Origin: Myxococcales bacterium
GTDB taxonomy: Bacteria; Myxococcota_C; UBA6777
Reading direction: 5' to 3'
Assembly: GCA_020632975.1 (NCBI GenBank)
Contig: JACKEL010000008.1
Coordinates: 62,001-126,000, forward strand
Length of the DNA: 64,000 bases
How positions within the stretch are numbered: the first letter of the stretch is position 1; every line of letters starts with the position of its first letter. The position numbers and the translations under genes were made by a program. Below, one piece after another: positions 9,072 to 18,029 of this stretch. The notes below the pieces were generated by a model. It ran no database searches and was not told the origin of the DNA. It saw nothing but the letters and a program-made list of their open reading frames with translations.

Positions 9072-9890
9072 TCACACAAACAAACAGAACGCCAACAGCA
9101 AAAACATCGCAACGTAGATGCCGATCATCTGGCTGGCGTAGTCTTGTTTCCAAAAGCTAAATGCCGTTCCAAACGAGCGTTTGACCGTGATCTTGCCATC
9201 AAAGTTCACAGAATAGATCTCGTCAAGCAACAGGTGCGAGAGCGCTCCAAGCAGTGCGCAAATCGCCAAAGCTACGCGATCTTGCACAGTGAAGCGATAC
9301 ATAAACAAGTACACCAACTCTCCATACACCACGGCCACGGGGACGCTGTGGATCGAACCGCGGTGCGTCGTAACCAAGCGAAACAAGGGCAGCGAGACTT
9401 GCACCAAGATCGCGATGACGATCATCAAAGCCAAAGTATGTGGCAACGGCAAAGGCAGCTTCTTAAAGAAAAACAGCGCAGGGACCGCACAAATCGACGC
9501 CACGACCACCGCGCGAAACGCTTCTCTTGTGTAGGTTCGCGTCACCCCTTTTTTGGAGTAATCCCAAGGAGCAAGTTGCTTCAAACCCCAATGCAACAGG
9601 TAGTGACAAGGGAACAACACCGCGAGACTCCAAATCGTCCAACTCTCTCGCGCTTCGCCATACACAGTGAGCGTCAATACAGGCAAAAAGGTCGAAAGCA
9701 TCGCCGCAATCGTATCCAAAGCGTGACCTGTATCGTGATCGACGTCGGGGATCATCCCTCCCACAAATCCCAAAAAGGCCCCCAACGGCAAGACCTGCCA
9801 ACCCACCGAAGGATAGGCCATCTTTGCTGTCGCAGCGGCGCTCACACCCACGATCGCACCCCATGAGATATGTGTTCGATAGTTTGCCAT
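9072..9890 (-). CDS. YdjM-like membrane-bound metal-dependent hydrolase family protein
   Basis: A 272-residue polytopic membrane protein. The N-terminus (ANYRTHISWGAIVG) and the GGMIPDVDHDTGHALD segment, followed by CHYLLHWGLKQ, THRGSIHSVP and GALSHLLLDEIYSV, are the His/Asp-rich signature of the YdjM/DUF457 family of putative integral-membrane metal-dependent hydrolases. The conserved acidic and His residues all sit near membrane boundaries, as in relatives. AAGGAAG precedes the ATG. It is convergent with the preceding membrane-anchored gene. The physiological substrate is unknown for the family. E. coli YdjM is LexA controlled, but I see no LexA box here. Confidence 0.8.
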   Translation of the reverse strand: MANYRTHISWGAIVGVSAAATAKMAYPSVGWQVLPLGAFLGFVGGMIPDVDHDTGHALDTIAAMLSTFLPVLTLTVYGEARESWTIWSLAVLFPCHYLLHWGLKQLAPWDYSKKGVTRTYTREAFRAVVVASICAVPALFFFKKLPLPLPHTLALMIVIAILVQVSLPLFRLVTTHRGSIHSVPVAVVYGELVYLFMYRFTVQDRVALAICALLGALSHLLLDEIYSVNFDGKITVKRSFGTAFSFWKQDYASQMIGIYVAMFLLLAFCLFV

Positions 9891-10178
9891 CTTGCTTCCT
9901 TACTCCTTTGTTGGTTGCGGTCTCTCGCGTAGCATAGGACAAGATACACCACAGCCGTACTTTGTTGTACAGACCAACGACCCGCTTGGTTCTCGCGAGC
10001 GTTCCACAACAAAGACCCGACTCATGGGCCAAATCAGACTTTGACTTGCATCTTGGTTGTCATCGCCCCAATACGCAACCCCTCCCCAAAGGTTCGCGCT
10101 TTAAGTCGAGCGCACATCATAAGACTTCGACAGAACCCACCATCCCCACGGGCTTTCCCCATCCCCAGAAAGCACAAG
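9891..10178. other. intergenic region upstream of the YdjM-like gene
   Basis: 288 bases between two leftward genes. It must carry the YdjM promoter and the end of the ECF sigma operon. I see no clear terminator hairpin with a T-run and no supported small gene. Confidence 0.3.
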
Positions 10179-10880
10179 CTACATCGCTTTGCACTGTTTC
10201 TGCGCGTAAAGGCAGTCCTTTGTCGAGCGTTCGCACATCTTTTGATAACGCTCACGATCTCGAAAACGCTCGGCTATCCGACATATCCGACCGCTCACTC
10301 GGCAGATCATATTGGCCGAACGACAGACGCGCTCTTTGGGAGAAAGCCTGCGATACGCGGCTGTGCGTCGAGGTGCAGACGCCCACCAAGGACGTTTGGC
10401 GATCTGCACCGTCTCCTCTCGATGGCCCGGGGTGTTTTGCAAGGCTCTGGGCTGAACTGGTTGTGGAGGAGGACTCGGTGCGTCTTGGCCCCCAGGCTTC
10501 ACCGCCCTCTTTTCAGGCAGGGACTTATCGCCAAGACCTCCTACCGAACCAGGAACATTCTCGATCACGCGCTTTGGCTTGATCGGCACTTTTTTATCAC
10601 GATGCGGACGACTGCTGGTCCGCTCGATCCACGCGTAAAGACGCTCGATCTCAGCTTCTGCTCGCTTCCCTTGCTTGGGGGGATCTCGTTCCACCACAGG
10701 CATCCCCAAAGAGCTAAACGAAGCACCGTTCTTGGTCGCTGCCTTGTGAACAGAACAGCCCGTCAACCACGCAAGACACACCAGCCCCAAGCCCATCGAG
10801 ACCGTGCGCCGCGCCACATACACACAAAGCTCTCTCTTTGCATCAGACTTTTTCTTTCCACCTCGTCCTTGTGCGCTCAT
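10179..10880 (-). CDS. putative lipoprotein, last gene of the ECF sigma operon
   Basis: 233 residues. A charged N-terminus and hydrophobic stretch end in a lipobox (LTGC, Cys ~42), so it is probably a lipid-anchored envelope protein. The middle is Pro/Arg-rich and disordered. The C-terminal ~50 residues carry a Cys/Arg-rich element (RVCRSANMICRVSGRICRIA, then MCERSTKDCLYAQKQC), giving paired cysteines likely to form disulphides or bind a metal. Its ATG overlaps the stop of the TPR lipoprotein gene (ATGA), after AAGGAG, so translation is coupled. No known family recognised; small Cys-rich tails of this kind recur in myxobacterial lipoproteins (family-level impression only). Confidence 0.7.
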   Translation of the reverse strand: MSAQGRGGKKKSDAKRELCVYVARRTVSMGLGLVCLAWLTGCSVHKAATKNGASFSSLGMPVVERDPPKQGKRAEAEIERLYAWIERTSSRPHRDKKVPIKPKRVIENVPGSVGGLGDKSLPEKRAVKPGGQDAPSPPPQPVQPRALQNTPGHREETVQIAKRPWWASAPRRTAAYRRLSPKERVCRSANMICRVSGRICRIAERFRDRERYQKMCERSTKDCLYAQKQCKAM

Positions 10881-11494
10881 CTTGGGCTCCTTGGACTGCT
10901 CGGTTGTGTCGTGGCGGGCTGGGGCGGCTTTCCACCGAGATGCCTGGCTCGTGCGCGGTGTATCACAGCCTTGTTGACTTCGATAGACTTTTGATACGCG
11001 ACGAGCGCGGCTTCGATCTTCTTGTTTTGTTCAAGGATGCGCCCTTGGATGTGGTAAAGCTGCGCAAGATAGAAAGAAGCTGGCGCCTTGGCATAAAGCT
11101 TCAAGGCTGCTTCGATCACGCGCTCTGCTTCGTCTTTGCGGCCCAACTGCAACAAGATCGATGCCTTGCGTCCCCAAGCATCGAGGATGGCTTCTTGTCC
11201 TGCCGCAAAGCTCGTTCCAAAGGGCATCTCCAACACAGCATCCAGTTCGTGAAGTCCTTTGCTGACTTGGTTGCGTTGAAGATACAAGCTTGCTCGACGG
11301 TGGTGACTCCGTGCCATCGACAACATCGAGAGATTCGCTTCTTGAAGCTGTCGTGTGTTTTGTTGCGTTTGTTGGTGCCGCGCCCAACGCCGCTCATCTT
11401 CGCCATTCCGCGGAGAACAACCTCCCAAAATGACAAGGCTCAAGAGCATCAGCAAACCGCCACACCATCGAGTAAAACGAGGATTATCGAGCAT
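10877..11494 (-). CDS. TPR-type lipoprotein of the ECF sigma operon
   Basis: About 206 residues from the ATG at 11494. This start overlaps the anti-sigma stop by 11 bases (ATGCTCGATAA) and gives a proper lipoprotein signal (MLDNPRFTRWCGGLLMLLS, lipobox LGGC). The mature part is helical, with TPR-like repeats at ~60-180 (GRKASILLQLGRKDEAERVI, then YLAQLYHIQGRILEQNKKIE, AALVAYQKSIEVNKA). The C-terminus is a Pro/Ser tail. As the third gene of an operon headed by an ECF sigma factor, it may be an envelope stress effector or a sensor partner of the anti-sigma factor. That role is inference. Confidence 0.75.
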   Translation of the reverse strand: MLDNPRFTRWCGGLLMLLSLVILGGCSPRNGEDERRWARHQQTQQNTRQLQEANLSMLSMARSHHRRASLYLQRNQVSKGLHELDAVLEMPFGTSFAAGQEAILDAWGRKASILLQLGRKDEAERVIEAALKLYAKAPASFYLAQLYHIQGRILEQNKKIEAALVAYQKSIEVNKAVIHRARARHLGGKPPQPATTQPSSPRSPR

Positions 11495-12152
11495 AAGACG
11501 ACCCCAGATCATCCAACCACTGATCATGACGTTGTTCTCGATAGAACCGCAAGACATGACCGAGACGTTCAGAGGCATTGCGCGTCACCGTAAAAGGATC
11601 TTCGCCGCGTTTCCAAGGCCCTTGCCCTGCGCGATACGCCAATCCCTGCGGTGCAGCGGTTCTTGTGGGAGGCTCCACACGAAACACACCTGCCCCTACC
11701 ATCACCAAAAAGACACCACCCAAGGCCGCGACACCCCATGCAGGCCGCCAACCCGCAGTGGGCCACAACCATGCAAGAAAACGCGACCACAGCGAGTCTT
11801 CGGGCACGCGCTGTTCGACAGATGGCTCGCGAAGCACGGATGTTTGGGGATTGACAGCAAGCTCTTGTTGGAAGTCCTCACCGAAAATCGACGAACCTAT
11901 CCGCGCAAAGGAAACAGCGGAAAGTTCGGGAGGAACGAGGCTATGCCGCAAGAGTCCTGTCGTGGCATCGAAAGCGTCAGACAAAGGCTCCTCGTGGGGT
12001 TCTCCAGAAAGCGCCTCCAACAAAGCTTCCTCCTCTGGCGTCAACGGCGCGTACAGAGCTTCGTCTTCACCGAATAAACGAAGAAGCTCTTCTTCGATCT
12101 GCTCCGTCGATGCCCGCTGTTCCTGTTTATTCTTCGGATCTCTCGCCGTCAT
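11484..12152 (-). CDS. putative membrane anti-sigma factor
   Basis: About 222 residues, starting at the ATG preceded by AGGAGGAG inside the end of the sigma gene (26-base overlap). The N-terminal ~110 residues are acidic and cytoplasmic (EEELLRLFGEDEALYAPLTP, TPEEEALLEALSGE), as expected for a sigma-binding region, though the classical zinc HxxxCxxC motif is absent. One transmembrane helix (~135-160, AWGVAALGGVFLVMVGAGVF) is followed by a short periplasmic tail. Gene order, overlap and topology support an anti-sigma role for the upstream ECF sigma factor. The assignment rests on context more than on sequence similarity. Confidence 0.7.
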   Translation of the reverse strand: MTARDPKNKQEQRASTEQIEEELLRLFGEDEALYAPLTPEEEALLEALSGEPHEEPLSDAFDATTGLLRHSLVPPELSAVSFARIGSSIFGEDFQQELAVNPQTSVLREPSVEQRVPEDSLWSRFLAWLWPTAGWRPAWGVAALGGVFLVMVGAGVFRVEPPTRTAAPQGLAYRAGQGPWKRGEDPFTVTRNASERLGHVLRFYREQRHDQWLDDLGSSYAR

Positions 12153-12753
12153 GGCGTATCTCCTCCTCTTCCCAAAGCCGACGAAACGACAAAAGCGCCC
12201 GATGCAACAAAACATCGAAGGTCCCGAGTTTGATATCCAACTCGGTCGCGCAGTCTTCTCGGCTTTTTTCTTCAAACAAACGCATCACCAAAGCCTGCCG
12301 ATAACGCGGATTGAGGCGCCCCAGCAGCAGACGAACACGCTCTCGCAACAACTTTTGTTCTTGCTCCTCGCTCAACAGACGCTCCGCGGAAGCAGAAGGC
12401 GCAAGCTGATCCAACATATCGCGGTAAGCCCCCTGCCCACGGGACTCTCGTTGCCTTCGTCGATGCAGGTCCAACGCTCGATTGCGAGCGATCCGCGCCA
12501 ACCAAGGAAAGATCCCATACGCAGGGTTCCATGTATAAGTGTCGAGCTTTTCCATCGCTGTCGCAAAAGTCTCCTTGAGGATGTCCTCTGCCAACGCAAC
12601 GTCCGCAATACTCGGGTAGATCACTTGGCGATACAGACGCCCTGCAAATGCATGATACAACGCCGCCATCGCAGCACGGTCTCCGCACTGCGCGAGTTTG
12701 ACCAAGTCTTCCTCGGCCTCTCTCGATAGCGTCTTCTCTGCTTCGCTCTGCAT
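12127..12753 (-). CDS. RNA polymerase ECF-type sigma factor
   Basis: 208 residues. Region 2 (~20-95) contains DRAAMAALYHAFAGRLYRQV and the -10 recognition segment EDILKETFATAMEKLDTYTW followed by PWLARIARNRALDLHRRRQR. Region 4 (~135-195) has RLNPRYRQALVMRLFEEKSR, then a helix-turn-helix (CATELDIKLGTFDVLLHRAL). There is no region 1 or 3, so this is a minimal group IV sigma factor. It heads a four-gene overlapping operon with an anti-sigma factor and two lipoproteins, a layout typical of envelope-sensing ECF circuits. The ribosome binding site (GAAGAG) is weak. The target promoter is not visible. Confidence 0.9.
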   Translation of the reverse strand: MQSEAEKTLSREAEEDLVKLAQCGDRAAMAALYHAFAGRLYRQVIYPSIADVALAEDILKETFATAMEKLDTYTWNPAYGIFPWLARIARNRALDLHRRRQRESRGQGAYRDMLDQLAPSASAERLLSEEQEQKLLRERVRLLLGRLNPRYRQALVMRLFEEKSREDCATELDIKLGTFDVLLHRALLSFRRLWEEEEIRHDGERSEE

Positions 12754-12844
12754 CTCTTCGCTAACTTTACATCCACAAGCGGCTTGTCTTCACACCAAAC
12801 GCACCCATCCGTTGCCCCTTACACCCCACCCAACAAAAATCCGA

Positions 12845-13441
12845 TCAGGTCTGATCCAGTTCCATGATCTTCAGAATCGACGGGGCCCCTTTGTAAGACG
12901 CCAACGCTTCAAGCAGCGTTTCGGGCTCTTCTGCGGAGACGATAAAGTTCCGATGTTCCTTGTGCACAAACCCTTCAGCGATCGCATGATCCACAAAGGT
13001 CAGCAACGCATCGAAGTAACCATCCACATTCAGCAGGCCAATCGGCTTTTGGTGGATGCCCAACTGCGCCCAAGTGATGATCTCAAACAACTCTTCAAAG
13101 GTGCCATAGCCACCAGGCATCGCGATAAACGCATCGGCCAAAGAGGCCATCTTGGCTTTGCGGGTGTGCATCGTGTCCACGACAAGCATCTCTTGGGCTT
13201 GGCTGTGCATAATCTCCCGTCGTGCGAGCGTTTCGGGGATAACACCCACCACATGGCCTCCAGAAGCGAGCACAGCGTCCGCGATGGTGCCCATCAGACC
13301 GATGCTTCCGCCACCATAGACAAGTCCCGCGCCCTGCTCTGCCAAGAGCTGTCCTAGACGACGTGCCTTTTGAACATAGCTTTCTCGCGCCCCTTCGCGC
13401 GATCCGCAAAAAACACAAATCTTTCCAAACTGACGACCCAT
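12845..13441 (-). CDS. LOG-family cytokinin riboside 5'-monophosphate phosphoribohydrolase-like protein
   Basis: About 198 residues from the ATG that follows AAGGAGAAG; an upstream ATG would add an unlikely 25 residues. The nucleotide-binding start ICVFCGSREGARE, the GLVYGGGSIGLMGTIADAVL segment and the signature PGGYGTFEELFEIITWAQLG (PGGxGTxxE with catalytic Arg/Glu neighbours) define the LOG/YvdD family. These enzymes cleave nucleoside 5'-monophosphates to base plus ribose 5-phosphate; in bacteria the role is usually purine nucleotide salvage or homeostasis. It is cytoplasmic. The gene is divergent from tesA with about 130 bases between starts. Confidence 0.92.
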   Translation of the reverse strand: MGRQFGKICVFCGSREGARESYVQKARRLGQLLAEQGAGLVYGGGSIGLMGTIADAVLASGGHVVGVIPETLARREIMHSQAQEMLVVDTMHTRKAKMASLADAFIAMPGGYGTFEELFEIITWAQLGIHQKPIGLLNVDGYFDALLTFVDHAIAEGFVHKEHRNFIVSAEEPETLLEALASYKGAPSILKIMELDQT

Positions 13442-13570
13442 CTCTATCTTCTCCTTGCCTCGCTGGACATCGCATCCCAAAGATGACACACCAGCGATCA
13501 TCGAGCGTTTTTTCAAGCACTCTGCTTGCTATCTAGTCTTTCTACACTACACACGAAAGAGGAGTTCGTG

Positions 13571-14266
13571 ATGCCCTTGGCGACAATCCTTCGATGGCCA
13601 CTGCTTTTTTGCCTGCTTATCGGTACCCTTTCTGCTTGCAAGAAGCAACAGCCTCCCCCAACTGCGCCCCAAGCGAGACCCCAAGACACGCCACGACCCA
13701 GACCGATCACCAAGCCCCAAACCGTCCTCTTTTTGGGCGACTCACTCACCGCAGGATACCAACTCGCCAAAACAGAGGCTTTTCCAGCCTTGATCCAGGA
13801 ATCTTGGCAAAAAGCAGGAAAGCCCTGGAAGACCCGAAACAGCGGAATCAGCGGCGATACCACAGCAGGCGTCTTGAGCCGCCTTTCGTGGGTGCTCAAA
13901 CCCGACGTCCACACCGTGTTCCTTGCCATCGGCGGAAACGACGGTCTGCGTGGAACCAACCTCGATAGTTCTCGCGCCAATCTCGAAAAGATCATTACAC
14001 GATGCCAAAAAGCCGGAAAGACGGTGGTGATGGCAGGCATCCAACTGCCTACCAACTACGGTCCTGACTACCGCAAACGCTTTGCAGAGATGTACGAACA
14101 AGTCGCAAAAGCCCACAAGGTCGTGCGTATGCCCTTTTTGCTCAAAGATGTCGCAGGGATACCCGCCCTCAACCTCGCAGATGGTATCCATCCCAACCCC
14201 AAAGGGCACCAGATTATCGCCAAAAATGTCCTCGCCTTCTTCCAAGAAAAAGCCCTCTTCCCCTGA
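13571..14266 (+). CDS. tesA: SGNH-type acyl hydrolase/arylesterase, TesA family, lipoprotein form
   Basis: About 231 residues from the ATG after AGAGGAG. A lipoprotein signal ends in LSAC, giving an anchored periplasmic enzyme; a short Pro/Gln linker follows. Block I is FLGDSLTAGYQL (Ser nucleophile ~58), block III is IGGND (~120), and block V is DGIHPNPKGH (Asp/His ~203/206). This is the thioesterase I / arylesterase / lysophospholipase L1 family. It is followed by ybbA- and ybbP-like genes, the same trio linked in E. coli (where tesA is divergent). The lipobox is a difference from E. coli TesA, which is soluble and periplasmic. The substrate, probably lysolipid or acyl esters, is not predictable. 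Confidence 0.88.
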   Translation: MPLATILRWPLLFCLLIGTLSACKKQQPPPTAPQARPQDTPRPRPITKPQTVLFLGDSLTAGYQLAKTEAFPALIQESWQKAGKPWKTRNSGISGDTTAGVLSRLSWVLKPDVHTVFLAIGGNDGLRGTNLDSSRANLEKIITRCQKAGKTVVMAGIQLPTNYGPDYRKRFAEMYEQVAKAHKVVRMPFLLKDVAGIPALNLADGIHPNPKGHQIIAKNVLAFFQEKALFP

Positions 14267-14432
14267 ACAAACACACTTTTTTTACACTTTTTCGCGAGCG
14301 CTTTTCACAAAGCAGCCCTATATCTTCCTTCGCCTCACGCGAATCGAATCGTGGTGTGATCTTATCCAATCTCGATGCGATATCTCCCGAGCGTGTACTT
14401 GCTTCGTCTATCCGACCGAGAAGGAGTCGAAC
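14267..14432. other. gap between tesA and ybbA
   Basis: 166 bases containing TTTTTTTACACTTTTT just after the tesA stop but no strong hairpin. A separate promoter for ybbA-ybbP is possible; none is convincing. Confidence 0.25.
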
Positions 14433-15191
14433 GTGCAAACCACCACAGCACAACCTACCGCCCCTACCGCAACTTCCACCAAAGAAGCCCTGATGGAAGT
14501 GATCGACCTTCATAAGTCTTACCTCTCTGGTGGACGGCCTTTGGAGATCTTAAAAGGCGTCTCCTTGCATATCTATCGCGGCGAAAGCATCGCCCTTACA
14601 GGCGCCAGCGGCAGCGGAAAGTCCACACTGTTGAGCTTGCTTGCAGGACTTGATCGCGTTACCCAAGGACAGATCTTGTTGCGCGGAGACGCCATGCAAG
14701 CTTGGGACGAAGATCGTCTCGCACGATGGCGCCGCGAAGAAGTCGGCTTTGTTTTTCAAGACTTTCGCCTTGTAAAAAGCTTTACAGCCCTCGAAAATGT
14801 CTCGCTGCCCCTAGAGATCCTTGGATGGGATGGCCAGAAAGCCCGTCAGCGCGCAGAAGAACTCCTCGAACATCTCAGCATCTTGCCGCGCGCCCACCAC
14901 TTCCCCCATCAACTTTCGGGTGGCGAGCAACAACGCGTGGCCATCGCCCGCGCTTATGCCCATCGTCCCTTGCTAATCTTCGCTGATGAACCCACAGGAA
15001 ACCTCGATCCTGAAACCTCCCAACAGGTCCTCGACAGCCTCCTCAACATCAACGACGAAGAACAAACCACCCTGATCATGGTAACGCACGATATGAGCGT
15101 TGCACAACGCATGAAACGCCATATCCCCCTCCGTGCGGGGCGCCTCGAAGAAGATATCCGCTCGGCAAAAGACGAGGGAGCGAAAGCATGA
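14433..15191 (+). CDS. ybbA: ABC transporter ATP-binding protein, YbbA/LolD class
   Basis: 252 residues from a GTG preceded by AAGGAG. The upstream frame is open but unlike any ABC protein. Walker A is TGASGSGKST, the Q-loop is VFQDFRLVKSFTALENV, the signature is QLSGGEQQRVAIARA, Walker B is LLIFADEPTGNLD, and the H-loop is MVTHD. The N-terminal ~20 residues are a Thr/Ala/Pro extension. It belongs to the MacB/LolD/YbbA class, which powers FtsX-type permeases that act on envelope substrates without driving substrate through a channel. The stop overlaps the permease start (ATGA), so the two are translationally coupled. Confidence 0.95.
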   Translation: MQTTTAQPTAPTATSTKEALMEVIDLHKSYLSGGRPLEILKGVSLHIYRGESIALTGASGSGKSTLLSLLAGLDRVTQGQILLRGDAMQAWDEDRLARWRREEVGFVFQDFRLVKSFTALENVSLPLEILGWDGQKARQRAEELLEHLSILPRAHHFPHQLSGGEQQRVAIARAYAHRPLLIFADEPTGNLDPETSQQVLDSLLNINDEEQTTLIMVTHDMSVAQRMKRHIPLRAGRLEEDIRSAKDEGAKA

Positions 15192-17953
15192 CCGCACCGC
15201 AACGACCGACCTCACAAGACGCACAAGGGATCACCAAACTCGCTTGGCGGATCTTCTGGCGCTATCGCGGAAGGATGTTGTTCTTTGCTACTGCAATCGC
15301 CGTAGGTGTGGGCTTTTTGATCGCACTCGGCAACTTGCTCGATAGTATCAATGGAAGCATCGCTCGCCAAGCCCGCACGCTGATGGCCGCCGACATCTCG
15401 ATATCAAGTGGTCAACCCCTGCCGCCCAAGACCCAGACTTGGATCAAAGATCTCGAAAAAAAGGGCGAGTTTCACAGCTCCAAGATGCTGATCTTTCCCT
15501 CGATGTTGGCTCCGCCCAAACAAGCCCTGCTCTCCCCTAGCAGCCGTCCCTCTTCGGTATCTTCGCAACCTTCGGCATCATCGAAACCTTCGATCGCTTC
15601 GAAACCTTCGGCATCATCGCGACCGTCCACGCATCCATCATCTCTTGCGGCGCGTGCGAAAGACCCCAAGAGTCCATCGTTCGAGAACTTTCGCACACCT
15701 ATCTTGGTCAACATCAAAGCGGTCCAACCGACGTATCCGTTTTATGGAGCCTTAGAGACGACGCCAAAGGCTTGGCGCAAAGGCTTCTTTGGACATCATG
15801 CTTGTATGTTGGATCGCAGCCTTGCAGAGCAACAGGGCCTTCGTGTGGGCGACACCGTTCGACTGGGTGTACTTGCATTGAAGATCACGGCCCTGATCGA
15901 AGCAGAGCCTGATCAGCTCACAGGTGGAGGCTTTGGCGCACTTGCACCGCGTGTGATGATCCCCTTTGATATCGCGCGAAAGACAGGTCTTCTTGGTTTT
16001 GGAAGTCGCGTCAGCTACCGCACATTACTCAAGACCATGGACCCACAAAGGACCGATCTACGGCGAATTGCGGACGTCAAAAAGACACTTCGCGCGCAGC
16101 TTCAGATCCCAAACATCCGTGTCACGGCCTACACAGAAGCCCAACCCACCATCCGCGATATCCTTCAACGGGTCGCGATCTTCTTTATCTTTGTTTCGCT
16201 TGTTGCGCTTTTGCTTGGTGCCATCGGGATGGCCGCAAGTGTAACCACCTTCCTCAATGAACAGATGGAAACCGTGGGGATCTTGCGTTGTATGGGTCTT
16301 GGGCCGCGTGATATTAGCGCGCTATACACCCGACTTTGCGTAGGGATCGGGATCTTGGGTGGGCTTTTTGGTCTGACCTTGGGGATCGCTCTGAGCGCAG
16401 CGGGCCTGTCCTTGGTCCAAAATCTTATGAATCTTCAACTGGCTTGGTCGCTCCACTGGGTCTATATCCTCGAAAGTTTCGGCCTTGCCATCTTGTTGAC
16501 GTGGGGACTCAACGCCGCGACTGTGCGTAGCCTTGCGGCCCTTTCTCCCCAAGAGATCCTTAGCGGTCGTCAGTCCCAGATCCCCCTCTCTAGACGTGCA
16601 CTGTTTTGGACAGGACTCGCTCTTTTTGTCGGATTTTTTCTCTATGCAGCGCGTGCGGCCCTCAGTCTGTGGGTGGGTGGCTTTTTTACACTGACACTGA
16701 GCGGGATGATCTTGTTGTGCCTGCTCTTTATCCTCCTAGCACTCGGGGCTTGCGCATGGATCGCACAACGAATCCAAAGCAGCTCCCCCTTGGCCTTTGT
16801 ACTTCGCCATGGCCTACGTCAGCTTGTTCGACAACGTGCACGCTCGCTCACTTACCTTCTTGCCCTAACGATCGGGGTAACGTTGATCTCGACCCTTCAG
16901 ATCCTCCAACAAAGCTTCGAGGCAGAGGTCCAGATCACGCGCTACAACAAGATGCCCAACCTCTTCTTGATCGACGTACAACGCGAACAGGTCGAAGGTA
17001 TCAAGCAGATCATCCGCGACTTTGGAGGGACACCTCCCACTTTCAATCCGCTTGTCCGCGCAAGACTGACACACATCAATGGCAAGAAGATCCAACGAAA
17101 AGCGCTGCGAGGAGCTTCGTTAGAAGCCCGTATGCGGGCGAATGCGATACGTCGAGAGTACAACCTCACCTACAAACGCACGCTCAATGAAAGCGAAACC
17201 GTGGTGTCTGGGCGCTTTTGGAAAGCAGGTTCAACCAAGATGGAGATCAGCTTGGAGCAGCGTTGGGCCCAACGTCTGGGCCTTGCCATCGGGGATACCA
17301 TGCGTTTCGACATCGTAGGACAACCCGTCGAAGGCACGATCACCTCGATCCGTACAATCAACTGGCGTTCTTTCTTGCCCAACTTCTTTGTCGTGATGAC
17401 GCCGACCGCGCTCCAAGATGCCCCACAACAACTGATTACCTCGGTTGCGCTCCATCCTCCCTCCAAGATCGCGACCTTCCAACGCGCGTTGGTTCGCCGT
17501 TATCCCAATGTCAGCGTCATCGACCTCGGCCGCGTCATCGATTTGGTGCGAGGGGTCCTTGGGGCCTTCCTTGCGGCGATGCGTGTGCTTGCTTGGGTGT
17601 GTCTTGCCATCGGTCTCTTTATCCTCGCAGGCACCCTTGGGATGGGCCAGCGCGAGCGAAGAGAAAAAGTCGCGCTCATGCGTGCACTAGGTTGCCAGTA
17701 CCGCACACTCGTCGCCATCGACGTCGTAGAGTTCGTCACCATCGGCCTTATCACTTCGGTCGTCGTGATGGTTGTGTCGTGGGGAACAGGTGCTGTCATC
17801 GCACAGCAGATGCAGATCGCCTTCCAGATCACCGCAGCCCAACTCCTTCAGATCCTGCTGACGGCTTTGTTGTTGCCCTTTGGTGTAGGGATGCTCGTCA
17901 ATGCACAAACCTACCGCGCGGGTGTCCAAGAGAACCTTCGTCGTTCAGAATAA
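15188..17953 (+). CDS. ybbP: FtsX/MacB-family ABC permease, YbbP type
   Basis: 921 residues, close to E. coli YbbP in size. One transmembrane helix near residue 35 is followed by a large periplasmic domain and three helices at ~320-450 (first FtsX domain). A central pair or more of helices and a second periplasmic domain follow, then three helices at ~790-905 (second FtsX domain, with LRCMGLGPRDI-type and MRALGCQYRTLVAID coupling helices). An unusual Ser/Pro/Lys-rich insertion (SSRPSSVSSQPSASSKPS and similar units, ~115-150) sits in the first periplasmic domain. In the tesA-ybbA-ybbP context it likely extracts or moves lipid-linked material for TesA. That link is inference from conserved neighbourhood. 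Confidence 0.92.
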   Translation: MTAPQRPTSQDAQGITKLAWRIFWRYRGRMLFFATAIAVGVGFLIALGNLLDSINGSIARQARTLMAADISISSGQPLPPKTQTWIKDLEKKGEFHSSKMLIFPSMLAPPKQALLSPSSRPSSVSSQPSASSKPSIASKPSASSRPSTHPSSLAARAKDPKSPSFENFRTPILVNIKAVQPTYPFYGALETTPKAWRKGFFGHHACMLDRSLAEQQGLRVGDTVRLGVLALKITALIEAEPDQLTGGGFGALAPRVMIPFDIARKTGLLGFGSRVSYRTLLKTMDPQRTDLRRIADVKKTLRAQLQIPNIRVTAYTEAQPTIRDILQRVAIFFIFVSLVALLLGAIGMAASVTTFLNEQMETVGILRCMGLGPRDISALYTRLCVGIGILGGLFGLTLGIALSAAGLSLVQNLMNLQLAWSLHWVYILESFGLAILLTWGLNAATVRSLAALSPQEILSGRQSQIPLSRRALFWTGLALFVGFFLYAARAALSLWVGGFFTLTLSGMILLCLLFILLALGACAWIAQRIQSSSPLAFVLRHGLRQLVRQRARSLTYLLALTIGVTLISTLQILQQSFEAEVQITRYNKMPNLFLIDVQREQVEGIKQIIRDFGGTPPTFNPLVRARLTHINGKKIQRKALRGASLEARMRANAIRREYNLTYKRTLNESETVVSGRFWKAGSTKMEISLEQRWAQRLGLAIGDTMRFDIVGQPVEGTITSIRTINWRSFLPNFFVVMTPTALQDAPQQLITSVALHPPSKIATFQRALVRRYPNVSVIDLGRVIDLVRGVLGAFLAAMRVLAWVCLAIGLFILAGTLGMGQRERREKVALMRALGCQYRTLVAIDVVEFVTIGLITSVVVMVVSWGTGAVIAQQMQIAFQITAAQLLQILLTALLLPFGVGMLVNAQTYRAGVQENLRRSE

Positions 17954-17992
17954 GCCCCATCCCTGAGACCAAAGCCCCGTCCATCGGGCAAT

Positions 17993-18029
17993 AAAAAACC
18001 CCGAAGACAAGATGTCTTCGGGGTTTTTT
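17993..18029. terminator. bidirectional Rho-independent terminator
   Basis: An 11-bp perfect stem (CCCCGAAGACA, 17999-18009, with its complement at 18013-18023), a 3-base loop, six T on the plus side (18024-18029) and six A on the left (17993-17998, six U for leftward RNA). It can end ybbP transcription rightward and the minus-strand element A leftward. Confidence 0.9.
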
